Of a stretch of DNA of 39,250 nucleotides, positions 1 to 7,003 are shown piece by piece. The notes under the pieces were generated by a model. It worked only from the letters and a program-made list of their open reading frames with translations, was not told the origin of the DNA and made no database searches. Source of the stretch: Gammaproteobacteria bacterium. Lineage in GTDB: Bacteria > Pseudomonadota > Gammaproteobacteria > Pseudomonadales > Halieaceae. The DNA lies in contig JANSYN010000010.1 in NCBI GenBank assembly GCA_024742415.1, positions 1 to 39,250 on the forward strand, in the 5' to 3' direction. The position numbers were made by a program, and so were the translations under genes. Within the stretch, counting starts at the first letter, position 1. Each line of letters opens with the position of its first letter.

Positions 1-132
1 CACCGCAGCCCTGGCGCCAGCAGGTGTATTGGGGTGTGAGAAGTAATCGCCCTGTGGACGCACGTAGATATCGAGTTGATCCTGGCTGGTGTCGATACCG
101 ACGTTGATTGGGGTGCCATTTTGCGTATTCAT
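1..132 (-). mobile_element. IS110-family transposase, N-terminal part (cut by window edge)
   Basis: The first 44 codons of a minus-strand gene running off the left edge. The product begins MNTQNGTPINVGIDTSQDQL and continues with DIYVRPQGDYFSHPNTPAGA. The strand-initial VGIDTSQDQLDIYVRP segment is the hallmark start of the RuvC-like DEDD domain of IS110-type transposases; Asp14 would be the first catalytic acidic residue. These enzymes move circular IS intermediates and, in the characterised members, are guided by a bridge RNA encoded in the element's non-coding end. The ATG at 132-130 is the natural start. The C-terminal serine domain is outside the window, so the IS110 versus IS1111 subgroup cannot be told. 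The gene lies directly beside attC-like sites, a known target of some IS110/IS1111 elements. Confidence 0.85.
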
Positions 133-300
133 GATAAGCTGTCTCCGCCTTGCTATTCGGGCTCGAGGCCCACATGACTATTCGAGTTGTGCCTGGAATT
201 AGAGTTTGCAGCGCTCCTACTTGTTACCGGTCTCTTAGGAACCTTACAGGCTACGAGTTACTGCAAAAGGCCTTCGGTGGCCGCCGAAGGTGGGTCTCAC
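133..300 (-). ncRNA. IS110 5' non-coding end; possible bridge RNA region
   Basis: About 170 bases upstream of the transposase start contain no ORF. They hold a strong hairpin at 271-290 (CCTTCGG/CCGAAGG arms, extendable with a wobble pair) and a small GGGCTCGAGGCCC dyad near 159-171. In IS110-subgroup elements the bridge RNA is encoded in this upstream position, with a 5' stem-loop followed by target- and donor-binding loops. Size, position and the promoter-distal hairpin fit, but loop sequences cannot be matched to donor and target because the other IS end is missing. The element's right boundary is not resolved. The assignment is inference. Confidence 0.3.
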
Positions 301-348
301 TTTACCCTTTTATACAGGGAACGCCGTGATGACATTTCCTGAATTGCA

Positions 349-435
349 ACCATACAAGGCAAGGTTGCCGCTTCGCTGGGACGGTCAACCCTGCGCTTCG
401 CTCCGGGCTGCCCGCCCCAACTTGCGGCGTTACGC
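349..435 (+). other. attC-like integron recombination site (attC1)
   Basis: An imperfect inverted repeat typical of attC sites. Arms GGGACGGTCAACCC (378-391) and GGGCTGCCCGCCCC (405-418) pair at 11 of 14 positions. The right end CTTGCGGCGTTACGC contains a core-like GTTACGC (429-435; 6 of 7 against GTTRRRY). The left end ACCATAC (349-355) matches RYYYAAC at only 5 of 7, followed by AAGGCAAGG. An AT-rich gene starts 28 bases after the right core, the usual cassette arrangement. The degenerate left core is the weak point. Confidence 0.6.
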
Positions 436-462
436 GTCTTGACTCGTGTTGCGCAACGCGCT

Positions 463-999
463 ATGAAGTTTTCACTCTTTAGTGAATCTAGAACCCAAGA
501 GGTTGTTGACTTGTTCAAGAGTGTGTTCTCTGAATCTGAGAGCGACGAAGAAGGAAAAGTCATTGCAGACTTTGTTGAAAAACTAATTACTACAACCAGG
601 CCAACAGATTTAATTGGCTTCGTTGCAGAAGAAAAAGAGCGTATTGTTGGCTGCATCTTCTTCAGTCGCTTTATTGTACCTAATGGGCAAGAAGCGTTCA
701 TTTTGTCGCCGGTCGCGGTTGCAACTCAGGTTCAAGGCGCAGGCATTGGTCAAAAGCTGATTCAATTTGGCCTGGATCATCTCAAATCTTTGAATGTCAG
801 TTTGGCTTTCACATACGGCGACCCAGGTTTTTACTCCAGAACCGGCTTCGAGCAAATCAACGAAGATGTTGTAAAAGCGCCTTGCCCTTTAAGTCAGCCC
901 ATAGGATGGCTGGCGCAATCACTCAATGGCAAAAAGATACAGGCTATGACTGGCTCCACTCAATGTGTTGAGGCACTGAATGATCCTGACCTGTGGTAG
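463..999 (+). CDS. GNAT-family N-acetyltransferase (YhbS-like), probable cassette gene
   Basis: A 178-residue protein of the Gcn5-related acetyltransferase fold, which transfers acetyl from acetyl-CoA to an amine; the substrate is unknown. Motif A is visible as LSPVAVATQVQGAGIGQKLI (residues 81-100), with the acetyl-CoA-binding Q/GxGxG/A loop at QGAGIG. TYGDPGFYSRTGF follows (118-129), typical of YhbS-like members. ATG 463 is preferred over the upstream TTG 439 because the conserved fold starts at MKFSLFSESR. The first full line of the gene is about 42% GC, clearly lower than the surrounding chromosome. The gene sits between two attC-like sites, both signs of lateral transfer. No Shine-Dalgarno sequence is obvious, as in many cassettes. 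Confidence 0.8.
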   Translation: MKFSLFSESRTQEVVDLFKSVFSESESDEEGKVIADFVEKLITTTRPTDLIGFVAEEKERIVGCIFFSRFIVPNGQEAFILSPVAVATQVQGAGIGQKLIQFGLDHLKSLNVSLAFTYGDPGFYSRTGFEQINEDVVKAPCPLSQPIGWLAQSLNGKKIQAMTGSTQCVEALNDPDLW

Positions 1000-1006
1000 C
1001 AAGGTA

Positions 1007-1061
1007 TATAACAGTCAAGGCACTCGAACGCTTGACCCGGTCCTGCGCCCCAACCTTAGGC
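1007..1061 (+). other. Possible decayed attC site (attC2)
   Basis: Immediately after the GNAT stop lies TATAACA (1007-1013), resembling the left core of Vibrio-type attC sites. The stretch ends in CTTAGGC (1055-1061), one mismatch from a GTTRRRY core. The spacing of about 55 bases is attC-like and CAAGG/CCTT can pair, but the internal arms are poorly complementary. Position between two ORFs supports the idea; sequence alone is weak. Confidence 0.3.
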
Positions 1062-1071
1062 CCCAGATCGA

Positions 1072-1359
1072 ATGGCTAGCATAATCGAACAATGGTCAAC
1101 TGCCCGCGTCGTAGCCTACTACTGGATCGGGTGTATGGCCTTACCGTGGCTGGCGCTCGGGCCACAATGGTATATTGAGTGGTTGCGCTATGTTTTTGTA
1201 GTTGGTCTGTACCTCCTGTTCAGGTGGACCCTGGCGCGCGTTCAAACCATTCGTCGAGAGAACACCTGGAAAACCAGTGACACTATCGTCTTTGTAGTCA
1301 TTCCTATATGTATAGTGGTGCTATCTTCTATACAGGTGCTAGAAGGCAACTTCACTTAA
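1072..1359 (+). CDS. Small predicted membrane protein, unknown function
   Basis: A 95-residue ORF (MASIIEQWSTARVVAYYWIG...). It has three hydrophobic stretches: roughly residues 12-30, 37-52 (YVFVVGLYLLF) and 70-88 (TIVFVVIPICIVVLSSI). A basic loop (RVQTIRRENTWK) lies between the second and third. I do not recognise the family. It starts 10 bases after the candidate attC2 and ends inside the attC3 left core, so its stop codon overlaps the recombination site, as is common in integron cassettes. No clear Shine-Dalgarno is seen. A real but uncharacterised cassette ORF is the best reading; a non-coding cassette is the alternative. Confidence 0.55.
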   Translation: MASIIEQWSTARVVAYYWIGCMALPWLALGPQWYIEWLRYVFVVGLYLLFRWTLARVQTIRRENTWKTSDTIVFVVIPICIVVLSSIQVLEGNFT

Positions 1360-1417
1360 CGAGTGATTGTGATCGTAAATCAATGCGGTAGCCCATACCA
1401 CAATCACGGCGCTACGT
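1354..1417 (+). other. attC-like integron recombination site (attC3)
   Basis: The left core ACTTAAC (1354-1360) matches RYYYAAC exactly. The right core GCTACGT (1411-1417) matches GTTRRRY at 5 of 7 and is 5/7 complementary to the left. Perfect 9-base arms GTGATTGTG (1363-1371) and CACAATCAC (1399-1407) lie just inside the cores, leaving a 27-base variable loop. Size (64 bp) and layout agree with a short attC. It is not a convincing terminator because the loop is too large and there is no immediate T-run. Confidence 0.5.
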
Positions 1418-1445
1418 TCTTTTTGCAATATGCCCGGGAGGCTGT

Positions 1446-1961
1446 GTGAAATACTTCGCCTATGGATCGAACATGTCTCTTGCGCGGCTCCGACACCGGG
1501 TGCCAGGCGCGGTGGCACTGGGCTGCCATAGTTTGCCGAAACATCAACTGCGCTTTCACAAGGCAGGGCAGGACGGTTCCGGCAAGTGTGATGCCTATTA
1601 CACGGGTGATGCGGCGGACGTCATCTATGGCGCTCTGTTCGACATTTGCCAGACCCAGAAGCAAGTACTGGACAACGCTGAAGGCCTTGGGATGGGATAT
1701 GACATCAAAGGCGTTACCGTGATTGCAGGCGATGGGATTGCTGTTGCTTGCTATACCTACGTGGCGACGCATATAGAGTCGGCATTAATGCCGTATTCCT
1801 GGTACCTCGATCATGTGCTGATTGGCGCGCGCGAAACCGGTCTGCCTTCCAGGTACATTGAAGCTCATATACAGACTGTGCAGGCCCGTAAGGATTCTGA
1901 TCAGCGCCGTGATGAAGAAGAGAGGGCGATCCATAGGAAGCTCCCGTCGGCGGTCAGCTGA
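1446..1961 (+). CDS. Gamma-glutamylcyclotransferase family (AIG2-like) protein
   Basis: A 171-residue protein with the diagnostic YFAYGSNM motif at residues 3-10, which forms the substrate-binding loop. A DNAEGLGMGYD segment follows, whose Glu79 corresponds to the catalytic glutamate of human GGCT. Family members release 5-oxoproline from gamma-glutamyl dipeptides or amines. Start GTG 1446 is preceded by GGGAGG (about 1435-1440). The gene follows attC3 by 28 bases, and such cyclotransferases are frequent integron cargo, so it may be the last cassette. No clear attC follows its stop, so it could instead be resident chromosome. The C-terminal 35 residues are charged and low in conservation signals. 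Confidence 0.8.
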   Translation: MKYFAYGSNMSLARLRHRVPGAVALGCHSLPKHQLRFHKAGQDGSGKCDAYYTGDAADVIYGALFDICQTQKQVLDNAEGLGMGYDIKGVTVIAGDGIAVACYTYVATHIESALMPYSWYLDHVLIGARETGLPSRYIEAHIQTVQARKDSDQRRDEEERAIHRKLPSAVS

Positions 1962-2030
1962 CGCGTTACCGCCGTCTCGCGATGCGGGTTGTGAGGGTAT
2001 GGCGATTTGTACAGGCAGCAACCGATGTAA

Positions 2031-2095
2031 ATGCGTGTTTTAATGCGCGTTGTAATGCGAGTTGCAGATGCGGGTTGCAAATGCGGTTAGAATGG
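2031..2095 (+). repeat. Degenerate 12-13 bp tandem repeat
   Basis: ATGCG starts recur at 2031, 2043, 2055, 2068 and 2081 (spacings 12, 12, 13, 13), with unit consensus ATGCGNGTTGNA. A further related unit, ATGCGGGTTGTG, lies at 1982. The array sits in the roughly 270-base non-coding stretch (1962-2235) between the cyclotransferase gene and the VF530 gene. The rest of that gap is an A-rich stretch (about 2100-2220) just before the next gene. Confidence 0.75.
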
Positions 2096-2235
2096 GCAGA
2101 GAGCGTTACCACAACAACAAACAGTACATTTCCAAACCGTACAATAAAAAAAGACTGTGAAGAAAAAGAACACAGCCACGATAGAACCACAAAAAACACC
2201 AACCGTCAGAACGAGAGCCTCCGCGGCCTGCGCCT

Positions 2236-2457
2236 ATGAGCCAAGAGCAACCCAACAATCCCCTTCACGGAGTAACCCTTGAAGGCGTGGTGACGCGTTT
2301 GCAGCAGCACTATGGCTGGTCCGGCTTGTCGCAAAGAATTGATATCAATTGTTTCAAGAGCGACCCTTCCTTGAAGTCATCGTTAAAGTTTCTGCGCAGA
2401 ACGCCGTGGGCCAGGGATAAGGTCGAGCAACTCTACCTGCAGACCTTTGTCCGGTAG
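2236..2457 (+). CDS. VF530 / DUF2132 family small DNA-binding protein
   Basis: A 73-residue protein beginning [20 protein letters not shown]. The family signature is clear: HGVTLE near the N-terminus, [16 protein letters not shown] in the middle and [20 protein letters not shown] at the C-terminal end. The family was named from a Vibrio fischeri protein (VF530) whose structure suggested double-stranded DNA binding; the cellular role is unknown. Length is normal for the family. It is a single-gene unit. Confidence 0.85.
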   Translation: MSQEQPNNPLHGVTLEGVVTRLQQHYGWSGLSQRIDINCFKSDPSLKSSLKFLRRTPWARDKVEQLYLQTFVR

Positions 2458-2648
2458 GGCGCCCATCAGTGCGTCAACGCCACACAACCACGACCGGGCC
2501 CATTAGGATGCTTTGACGGTGCCAGCGGTGCATCACAGCGCGTCGCCGGTGATCGGGCAGGGATTGCCTGTGCAACCTTCGTGCCTCGAACGGCACTGTT
2601 TGCCTTTGTGCCTGTTACAGGGCCTCATGGTGCTTATCGCGCAGCTCG

Positions 2649-3299
2649 CTAGCGCACGAACCGTAGCAGATGGCCTTTGAATTCCTGTTCCAGGTAGTCT
2701 GTATGCGCGGGCTTCTCGTGGGATGACGCAAAACCCAGTGCTTCCATCCTTTTGCTGAGTTTGGTTTTTCTGCCACGTCCTGGATCAACCAGAATAACCT
2801 CGCAGTGTGGCTGCGAGTGCCGTTGTATAAAGCTGGCAATCTCTTCAACGTGAGTATCTTCGTAGAGCACGTCGCTGCCTATTATCATGTCAAACAGGCC
2901 CAGCTCATCAGAGTCATCGGCCCAGTCCGTTTGCTCGAAGGCAATCGAATCGGCGTCGTTGATCAGCGCGTTGCGCTGCAAAAATGTGTTTGCTTCAGGG
3001 TGGTAGTCCGTAGCGGTGATGTCCGCGTGCTGCTTCGTCAACAGCAGGCTGGACAACGCCATGCCGCAGCCAATTTCAAGAATGCGCTTGTGGCTTGTGT
3101 CGTAGTCACAGATAAAATGCGCAAGCACAAGGCTGGAAGGCCAGATAACACCAAACAGTGGCCATGTGGCCGAAGATATGCCCAGCTTCTCGGCGGCCCC
3201 TGTTGGGTCATGAAATTCCTGCTTGTTGCGCAGCGTGCACACGTGTACGTCGATCTTGCCAAACTCTACGGTCTGGTAGCATAAACGGAGCTTTGTCAT
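2649..3299 (-). CDS. Class I SAM-dependent methyltransferase (METTL21-like)
   Basis: A 216-residue methyltransferase. The SAM-binding glycine motif ILEIGCGMALSS is at residues 73-84, the acidic ribose-contacting ATDYHPEA at 97-104, and the later GSDVLYEDTHVEE strand and helix match the lysine-methyltransferase-type (METTL21/PF10294-like) family. That family methylates protein lysines in eukaryotes; bacterial members are mostly uncharacterised, so the substrate is unknown. I start it at MTKLRLCYQT (ATG 3299-3297) because the 27 upstream codons of the open frame look non-conserved. It is divergent from the VIT transporter gene, with about 235 bases between them, and its 3' end lies beyond a roughly 190-base gap without visible genes. 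Confidence 0.75.
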   Translation of the reverse strand: MTKLRLCYQTVEFGKIDVHVCTLRNKQEFHDPTGAAEKLGISSATWPLFGVIWPSSLVLAHFICDYDTSHKRILEIGCGMALSSLLLTKQHADITATDYHPEANTFLQRNALINDADSIAFEQTDWADDSDELGLFDMIIGSDVLYEDTHVEEIASFIQRHSQPHCEVILVDPGRGRKTKLSKRMEALGFASSHEKPAHTDYLEQEFKGHLLRFVR

Positions 3300-3535
3300 G
3301 TTGGCGGCCTCAAGAATGAGCGCTAAGCCAGCTATCGGAGATAAATGACAAAACGTGCAGTGCTGGTTAGGGTATAGCAACGTGCTGATAAGGCAATTGT
3401 TTTAGGTGCGCACTACTGACCGGCGACGTGCGGCGCAGCAAGGGTGACTCGGCACGGTAACGCACCTTTAATCATCCGCGCGGCCATCGATGTAGGTTAT
3501 TCAGCGCCCAGGTAATCCAGGCAAAGGGGGTGAAA

Positions 3536-4225
3536 GTGTCAATACATGAAGCGCATAAGTCACACCGTGTGGGTTGGCTGCGTGCGGCGGTGCTTGGCGC
3601 CAACGACGGCATAGTGTCAACGTCCAGCCTGATCGTGGGGATAGCCGCGTCCGGCGCCGGTAAAGAAAGCATCTTGCTTGCCGGAGTGGCCGGGCTGGTG
3701 GCCGGTGCCGCTTCCATGGCGGCGGGCGAGTATGTGTCGGTCAGCTCGCAGGCGGATACAGAAAAGGCGGACCTGGCAATCGAGGCGCGCTCGCTGCGCC
3801 AGAACACCGAGTACGAAACGGAAGAGCTGGCAACCATTTACGTTGACAGGGGCCTGGAGTACCCGCTGGCGCGGGAAGTGGCCGAGCGGCTGATGGAACA
3901 CGATGCACTGGGCGCTCATGCTCGTGATGAAATCGGCATTCCCGAAGCGACCACCGCGCGACCGGTTCAGGCAGCACTGTCCTCTGCTGCTATGTTCACC
4001 GCAGGTGCTGCCTTGCCCCTACTGCTTGCGTGGTTGGCGCCAGTGAAAAGCGTCATTGCACTGGTGGTGTTTGCGTCGCTGGTGTTTCTGGCGGTGTTGG
4101 GCGCTGTAGCAGCGCGTGCCGGCGGGGCTTCGATGAAGGTCGGGGCGGCACGTGTCACCTTCTGGGGCGCACTTGCCATGGCGCTAACAGCTGCCGTCGG
4201 GCAGTGGTTTGGGGTGGTAGCCTGA
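3536..4225 (+). CDS. VIT1/CCC1-family iron/manganese transporter
   Basis: A 229-residue polytopic membrane protein of the vacuolar iron transporter family, expected to move Fe2+ or Mn2+ across the inner membrane. Family signatures are LGANDGIVSTSSLIVG near the N-terminus and MAAGEYVSVSSQADTEKADL at the end of the second membrane segment. A hydrophilic cytoplasmic helix-turn-helix carries acidic metal-binding residues (EYETEELATIYVDRGLE and DEIGI). Three C-terminal hydrophobic segments complete the fold. GTG 3536 is preferred over GTG 3530 because the purine run AAAGGGGG (3523-3530) then sits at a proper spacing. The 270 bases after it show no gene I can support. Confidence 0.88.
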   Translation: MSIHEAHKSHRVGWLRAAVLGANDGIVSTSSLIVGIAASGAGKESILLAGVAGLVAGAASMAAGEYVSVSSQADTEKADLAIEARSLRQNTEYETEELATIYVDRGLEYPLAREVAERLMEHDALGAHARDEIGIPEATTARPVQAALSSAAMFTAGAALPLLLAWLAPVKSVIALVVFASLVFLAVLGAVAARAGGASMKVGAARVTFWGALAMALTAAVGQWFGVVA

Positions 4226-4495
4226 CGGCGTGATCGGCGTGGCCCTGCGGCGTTGCTGGTTTCGTCCGCCCACTGCAGGATGGCACCTTGCTGGTGCCAC
4301 AGTGTTTTGGCCTGCATGCGGGCTGTTTGTGCGATCCAGAACCGGTGATGGGTTGCTTCCCTGGCTCGGGTGCTTGCTTGCCGCAGCTTGCCGCGACACA
4401 CTATAGCGACTGGCGATTTACGCCGATTCATCCACTTGATGGTAGGGAGCAATCCGTTTGCACCTGCCCTGCGCTGAGGCACTGGAAACTTAACC

Positions 4496-5062
4496 ATGGC
4501 AAATAGTAGTCGAGCGACGCTGATTAAAGTCCACGTTATTCTTGCGGCATTTGTATTCCCGGCGGCGTTGATGTTTATCGTCACCGGTGCGTTCTACACC
4601 TGGGGTATTAAAGGCAGCTACGACTCGCAGAGCCACGTTATAGCGCTTGAGCAACCGCTGCAGGGTGACCAACAGCGCATGAGCACGCTCGTGGAGCGTG
4701 AACTGGCGCAGCGGTCAATCGCCGTGCCCAGTGGCCAGAGCAAAATCAAGAAGGCTGGCACGTCTTACCAGCTTGAGTGGACCGGCTCAAAACGGGACGT
4801 TCTGCTGGAACCCACCGCAGACGCGCTGCAGGCCAAACTGACCATCAAGGAAACGACCTGGTATCGCAACCTCGTGCAGTTGCATAAGGCCAAGGGAGGC
4901 CAGGCGTTCAAGGTGTTTGCTGCCATTCTGGCGATTGCGCTTTTCCTGATCTTGTTGAGCGGGTTTATCATGGCGTGGCAGATGCCCAACTATCGCAAAC
5001 TCGCCGCGGTTTTTACCTCCGCAGGCGTGGTGACCTTTGTGGTGATGGTGGGGTTGAGCTGA
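4496..5062 (+). CDS. PepSY-associated transmembrane protein
   Basis: A 188-residue protein with an N-terminal membrane helix (about 9-33; KVHVILAAFVFPAALMFIVTGAFYTWG). A roughly 100-residue, probably periplasmic PepSY-like domain follows. Two C-terminal helices span about 139-163 and 168-187. The LHKAKGGQAFKVFA segment before the second helix, with its His, and the N-terminal KVH motif are typical of PepSY_TM proteins, which are linked to iron-siderophore reduction or heme-binding membrane modules. The exact role is unknown. The start is the ATG in CCATGG at 4496; no strong Shine-Dalgarno is seen. No TonB receptor is adjacent, which would be the common partner. Confidence 0.65.
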   Translation: MANSSRATLIKVHVILAAFVFPAALMFIVTGAFYTWGIKGSYDSQSHVIALEQPLQGDQQRMSTLVERELAQRSIAVPSGQSKIKKAGTSYQLEWTGSKRDVLLEPTADALQAKLTIKETTWYRNLVQLHKAKGGQAFKVFAAILAIALFLILLSGFIMAWQMPNYRKLAAVFTSAGVVTFVVMVGLS

Positions 5063-5188
5063 TTCGGCGGCAGCAGTTTCGGGGCTTGCGGGCCATCGCA
5101 GGGATACAGCCTTGCGCAGGTAAAGCAACACGGGGCGGGGCAGCGTGTACGATGACCAGGGTTGAGTAGGGTATCGGGAGGAGTGCAG

Positions 5189-5512
5189 TTGAACGAAGTG
5201 GAATTCGAGTACGGCCCGGTGAGCAAGGGCATTTACATCGCGCTGATTGCCCTCGCTCCGCTGATACCGGTGGCATTTCCGCGTTTCTCAGTGTCTTACA
5301 TTGTTTTCATAGTGTTTCTGGGGTTTGGCTTGCGCCCGCTGTTGCACTTCTCGGGGGCGTATGCGATGTGGAATAGTTGTCGCGTGTATGCCCTGGAAAA
5401 GTGGGATCGCAAGTTTCTGCAGAGGCACCGCGCCAAGATTGACCGCAAGGTAAGAGATGACGCCTACCGCAAGTCACGTGTGCGCGATCCGCGCTTACCC
5501 AAACGGTGGTGA
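5189..5512 (+). CDS. Small predicted membrane protein, unknown function
   Basis: A 107-residue protein with two hydrophobic segments (IYIALIALAPLIPVAF and VSYIVFIVFLGFGLRPLLHF), then a strongly basic C-terminal tail (WDRKFLQRHRAKIDRKVRDD...). I do not recognise a named family. The TTG start at 5189 is chosen because a strong GGGAGGAG (5176-5183) lies six bases upstream. The upstream in-frame TTG at 5162 would place this ribosome site inside the gene. It lies in a run of small plus-strand membrane-protein genes. Confidence 0.55.
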   Translation: MNEVEFEYGPVSKGIYIALIALAPLIPVAFPRFSVSYIVFIVFLGFGLRPLLHFSGAYAMWNSCRVYALEKWDRKFLQRHRAKIDRKVRDDAYRKSRVRDPRLPKRW

Positions 5513-5557
5513 CAGGCGTATGACTGCCGCCACGGGGTTTGAGGAACGCTAGCGGCG

Positions 5558-5962
5558 ATGTCCCGGGACGCGTTACTCAGTCTGTTGGCCGACGGCATAT
5601 TGCTACTGCACGTGGCTTTTGTGGCTTTCGTGGTGCTGGGGCTGGTGGCCATTTATGTCGGTCGCGCTTTACAGTGGCGCTGGGTAAGGCATTTCTATTT
5701 TCGTGTAGCGCACCTGGCCGCCATCAGTATTGTGGTGGTGCAGGCCTGGCTTGGCATCGTCTGCCCGTTAACACATTGGGAGATGGCGTTGCGTGCTCAG
5801 ATAGGCGCGCCAACCTACGCAGGTTCGTTTATTCAGCACTGGCTGCACGCACTGCTTTACTACAGCGCACCGGAATGGGTGTTCATCGCGGTCTATACGG
5901 TGTTTGGTGCTCTCGTTGCCGGGAGCTGGTTTTTTATTCGCCCGCGGGGCAGGTCAGGCTGA
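5558..5962 (+). CDS. DUF2784 family membrane protein
   Basis: A 134-residue protein with four predicted membrane helices. Recognisable DUF2784 features are the N-terminal LLADGILLLHVAFVAFVVLG helix, the ICPLTHWE-type motif after the third helix (VCPLTHWEMALR, about residues 68-79), and GSFIQHWLHALLYY before the last helix. The function of the family is unknown. The ATG at 5558 follows a weak purine stretch. It is separated by seven bases from the CPXCG gene, so the two are probably co-transcribed. Confidence 0.78.
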   Translation: MSRDALLSLLADGILLLHVAFVAFVVLGLVAIYVGRALQWRWVRHFYFRVAHLAAISIVVVQAWLGIVCPLTHWEMALRAQIGAPTYAGSFIQHWLHALLYYSAPEWVFIAVYTVFGALVAGSWFFIRPRGRSG

Positions 5963-5969
5963 GGTGCTC

Positions 5970-6179
5970 ATGGCGTTCTCAACAACACAGCTACAACAAA
6001 CGAAGGTCGGCTGTCCCTACTGCGGGGAATCCATTGAAGTGCTGATCGACGCGTCTGATGCGGATCAACAATACATAGAGGATTGCCAGGTGTGCTGCCG
6101 GCCGATCGTTTTCAATGTGTCGCTGGATGTAGACGACCAACTCTACGTGTCTGTGCGCAGCGAAGATGATGCCTATTGA
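5970..6179 (+). CDS. CPXCG-motif cysteine-rich small protein
   Basis: A 69-residue protein carrying CPYCGE (residues 15-20) and a second pair in EDCQVCCRP (about 37-45). Together these form the four-cysteine zinc ribbon typical of the small CPXCG family found next to varied genes in gammaproteobacteria. Function is unknown. The ATG at 5970 is preceded by GAGGTG, and the gene follows the DUF2784 gene at seven bases. Its stop lies ten bases before the compound minisatellite at 6190. Confidence 0.82.
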   Translation: MAFSTTQLQQTKVGCPYCGESIEVLIDASDADQQYIEDCQVCCRPIVFNVSLDVDDQLYVSVRSEDDAY

Positions 6180-6189
6180 AGCTGTTGGA

Positions 6190-6304
6190 CCGGGCCGCGT
6201 CAGGCCGGGCCGCGTCAGGCCGGGCCGCGCCAGGCCAAGCCAGGCCAAGCCAGGCCAAGCCAGGCCAAGCCAGGCCAAGCCAGGCCAAGCCAGGCCGCGC
6301 CGGG
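6190..6304 (+). repeat. Compound minisatellite, 15-bp then 10-bp units
   Basis: Three 15-base units (CCGGGCCGCGTCAGG; 6190-6234, the third with one change) pass directly into six identical 10-base units CCAAGCCAGG (6235-6294). A CCGCGCCGGG end unit follows. The 10-mer looks like a shortened 15-mer sharing CCAGG. The array is about 80% GC and follows the CPXCG gene stop. A long frame runs through it by composition only. Confidence 0.95.
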
Positions 6305-6514
6305 CATTCTCACAGGGATAAGGTGCTTATCTTTAGCAATTGCGGCGCTGGAAAGCCCTCGCCGGCGCTTTGGCACTGCGTCTGCGCCAGTCTGGCAAGG
6401 GCGGCCCCGGCCACCCATGACACACTGGCCTGGCGTTGCGGCAATGCCCATGCCCCTGCCAATTCTGGCGCTGTGGCAGGCGAAGCAGGGTCTGTTGGGT
6501 AGCTCATTAAGCAG

Positions 6515-6694
6515 TTGACTTTCTGGTGGTTAGCTTATACCGTGTTTTCAGCAAAAATTGTAAGCCTCTTTTTTATGTTCTTCATGTTCGTCCTTTCTAG
6601 TAAGTGATCGTCCTGTAGGTCTTAAATTTCAGTCTCTTTTTTCGCTATCGATGCCCTAACGGGCGTATTACTATTTTCTACAGGATTTAAAGTT
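6515..6694 (+). promoter_or_regulatory. Candidate promoter and long 5' leader of the cold-shock gene
   Basis: TTGACT (6515-6520) is near the sigma-70 -35 consensus. TATACC (6536-6541) could be the -10, although a 15-base spacer is short. This would give a leader of about 145 bases, AT-rich compared with its surroundings. It contains pyrimidine runs (TCTTTTTTATG, TCTCTTTTTTCGC) and a GCCC-TAAC-GGGC hairpin at about 6653-6664, shortly before the start codon. Long structured leaders are characteristic of cspA-type genes and control their cold induction. The bases between 6305 and 6514 show no gene. Confidence 0.4.
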
Positions 6695-6904
<210 letters not shown>

Positions 6905-6921
6905 GCTGCGTTGGTTTCATG

Positions 6922-6953
6922 AAAAGGCAGGTCAGCAATGACCTGCCTTTTTT
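6922..6953 (+). terminator. Rho-independent terminator after csp
   Basis: Perfect 9-bp stem GGCAGGTCA / TGACCTGCC (6926-6934, 6939-6947) with a GCAA tetraloop, followed by TTTTTT and preceded by AAAA. It lies 18 bases after the csp stop. The A-run on the left means it could also work on the opposite strand. Confidence 0.95.
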
Positions 6954-7003
6954 GTGCCCGCCAGAAAGTACCCGATGCCAGTTTTTGATTGAGGTGAAGT
7001 GTT

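Noticed and set aside
1363-1407. Reading the 9-bp inverted repeat as a terminator
   Set aside because: The loop is 27 bases and no T-run follows directly; the exact attC-type left core makes attC the better reading.
3967-4584. Minus-strand 205-codon frame
   Set aside because: It overlaps the end of the VIT gene and the start of the PepSY-TM gene, has no family motif, and its composition is that of an antisense frame.
6176-6502. 108-codon frame through the minisatellite
   Set aside because: The frame stays open only because the repeat lacks stop codons; the product is a repeat of GRAAS and QAKPG with no domain signal.
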